From Gordionus sp. m RMFG-2023 (Eukaryota > Nematomorpha > Gordioida > Chordodea > Parachordodidae), in assembly GCF_954871325.1 (NCBI RefSeq), contig NC_088776.1:57374954-57438953 (forward strand): a stretch of 64,000 nt of DNA. Direction: 5' to 3'. Of this stretch, positions 62,080 to 64,000 are shown one piece after another. Made by a program: the position numbers and the translations under genes. Under the pieces are notes generated by a model. It was not told the origin of the DNA and did not search any database. It worked only from the letters and a program-made list of their open reading frames with translations. Position 1 is the stretch's first letter; every line of letters begins with the position of its first letter.

Positions 62080-62639
62080 AGTATCTTCAAAAGTTATATT
62101 TCCTTCGGCATATTTTGACCGAAGTTGTTTGTCCAGCTCAGGTAACCCTACTCCTAAGATGAAAATATCTCTTAATAGTTCACCACGATTTAAAATTATA
62201 TAAAGCGCAAATGCTTTTTAATTTAATTGAAAAATAAATGATAGTTTCGTTATTTCTTTATAAGGAATAAAAATTGTCTATGAAGAAATCTTTTTTTTTA
62301 TTTTGATCGAAAATATTTTTTACCTTGAAAATGAGTTCTATATTATATAGGTAAGCCTGTATATTAACTTTTTCTTTATGAATTCAGGAATATGAAATTG
62401 AGTATGTTCTTCAATCTTCTTCAGAGGCATGTAATAATTTTAATCTTTTTATTTAAAATAATTTGTCGTCGTCAAAAATGACTTAAAATAAATCGTCGCC
62501 AAATGAAATGTATTCAGAACAATAATAAGTGATTTATTTCATATAATAAAAAATATATATGTTTTTTCTAATTTTCTAAATTGTAAATTGTAGCTTGCAA
62601 ATATAAAAATCAATTTATTTAAATACATTACAACTTATA

Positions 62640-62930
62640 GCGAAAATAAGATGTTTCCACCCGCTCTAGTTTTTTTTTGTTTTTTTGGTTATTAATTTAT
62701 TTATTTTAACAGGGGCAAAACAGATTAAAGCACTAACCTGTACAACGAAGCGCTAAATAATGATATAAATTTTATCATTAATGCTTTCATAGTTTTGATG
62801 GATAACCCTAAAACATTTATTCAGCATATAACTATTTTGTCAAAGATTTACCAAATTAATAAAGAAATTAGAATTTATTATTAAGCATTAAATAATGGCG
62901 AAAACCGGATGTTAACTATATTTATCATAA
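62640..62930. repeat. Satellite-like array, right part
   Basis: Continuation of the array at 58400-58730, with GCGCTAAATAATGATATAA and AACCGGATGTT. Confidence 0.6.
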
Positions 62931-64000
62931 TTTTCTGGAGGATACCATGATGATTTTGAGATTGATCATGGGGCTCTAATCATAAAATCTTTTTCTGATT
63001 TTTAAATTTAGATGCTGTTTAATTATTGGCAAAGATGACTCTGGAATATGAGATGGAGTAAGATACAACCTAATCATAATCTTCAATTTCCCAAATAAAT
63101 TTTTCAATACCTATTACTAGTGCTGCAAAACTACGATTATTTTATGGAAACAACTCTATACTAAGAAATAGGTTGCGAGTTGTTTAAAATGTTGGAATCA
63201 ATTCAGCAAAGCTTATACTTAATAAATCATCAATCGTCTTCAAATACTCAGTGTAGAAACAATAGATTTTTGAAAGAACATAGGTCATCGGAAATCAAAA
63301 TATCAGAATCATTTATTGGTGTTGAAAGTGTTGATGATAGTACAAATGAAATCGATACTTGATAATTTATTTTTACTGAACATTTAATGTATATTCTTAT
63401 TATTTGCATTATAATCCATCTCTTGTTACTTGAATATAATAAAATATAGTATAATAAATTGTTGGTTACAATATCATTAATTCTCATAATTCGTAACAGC
63501 ATTAAAAATTCCCAGGATTTTCCACTAGGTTTTAAATAGCATATTATACTCCTTTGAGGAGAAATAATAAACTGGGGTGAGAGAAAGTTAGAACTTTTTT
63601 TATTAGCTTAAACTGATATTTGCTAAAACTAACAAATTTTCTAAGGAATGGAAATTTTTCGCTTCCATCCACTTGACTTGGTAACGTCAATTCCACTTTT
63701 ATTCTTCCTGACAAGTTTTTATATAAGATCATCTTTCGATAAATGTAGTAAAATTGTTTGGGACATAATTTAGTTATAATCAAATAAACATTGGTAAGAA
63801 AGTAGCAATCAATTCGAACAACATTTATATTAGAAAAAAAAATGAATAATATTTGGATAATAAATTTAATTGAAAATAGGTTAGATATGTTTTTCAAAAT
63901 TCGTTGTATACTATAATTTTATCACCAAAGATTAACCCCAGGTTAAAAAATTTTTTAATACTTTCTGTACGCATTATCGCTTATTATTTAAGATCAATGA
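62930..64000. other. AT-rich end of window
   Basis: At 63545-63660 a dispersed repeat (TTTTTATTAGCTTAAA then TATTTGCTAAAAC) matches 285-360 and 13745-13830, so that part of the A unit is itself a dispersed element. Frames at 63180-63362 and 63544-63897 have no recognised motif and I do not call them genes. Confidence 0.45.

Larger units (their letters stand above)
58731..62632 (-). mobile_element. Ty3/gypsy retrotransposon fossil
   Basis: Short LTRs of about 128 bases lie at 58731-58858 (3') and 62504-62632 (5'); on the minus strand they begin TGTAATG and end TCA. A purine-rich AGTGGGGAGAAC precedes the 3' LTR and TTTGGCGACGAT follows the 5' LTR as a primer-binding site. Gene order is that of Ty3/gypsy: gag with a CCHC knuckle (CFRCGKANHIANEC), a protease motif (DTGAACS), reverse transcriptase, RNase H (DREASAIMFAIEKF; TDHKP) and integrase (IVSDNGTQFTGSEF). 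It is broken in several places, roughly half a dozen or more, and inactive. LTRs differ at a handful of sites, so it is moderately young. Nested in a satellite array. Confidence 0.93.

Noticed and set aside
63544-63897. 117-codon minus-strand frame
   Set aside because: Overlaps a dispersed repeat also found near 300 and 13760, and shows no motif.

Overview
This is a very AT-rich, intron-containing, repeat-laden eukaryotic window with no operons and no long genes. The mix of EB-type cysteine modules, a divergent C-type lectin fold, gypsy, MULE, hAT and pogo elements and tRNA-headed SINEs suggests an arthropod. A caligid copepod (salmon-louse type) fits best, but that is inference from composition and families, not from a marker gene.

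The host genes are easily missed because every exon is under 260 bases. From 1 to about 40 kb they form a cluster of small secreted-type proteins. Family A is a mosaic gene: a C-type-lectin-like domain over two exons (13150-13322, 16233-16479) followed by an EB cysteine module (17725-17873). A second copy (4479-4725, 6774-6925) lies upstream, its first lectin exon falling left of the window. Family B is a two-exon gene for a roughly 100-residue signal-peptide-bearing protein with a basic tail. It is intact at 34194-35228, shortened at 37815-39486, and dead at 7581-8293 and 20325-20399. Each A gene is followed by a B copy, so A-B is a tandemly duplicated unit. A third gene (28677-29638) encodes the C-terminal half of a Ly6/activin-receptor-like three-finger domain; part of it is copied at 36490-37045. 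In A and B the copies differ mainly by amino-acid replacements while cysteines, signal peptide and splice sites are kept, as expected for fast-evolving secreted effectors or immune proteins.

Mobile DNA fills the rest. An hAT element (2983-4347) and several hAT-type MITEs can be bounded to the base, because the duplicated unit supplies empty sites. A pogo-like element spans 23210-25718. A MULE with an OTU/vertnin-like protease region occupies about 42.48-45.2 kb. A 4.7-kb foldback MULE (45520-50255) has 1.2-kb inverted arms made partly of a 15-18 bp GGAAAATAATTCCCC array. An LTR-flanked fossil lies at 52053-56987, and a broken minus-strand Ty3/gypsy fossil lies at 58731-62632 inside a small satellite array. 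A 315-bp CTTT/CCTT microsatellite sits just upstream of the lectin exon.

All gene models rest on reading frame, splice phase and motif recognition by eye; no database search was possible.
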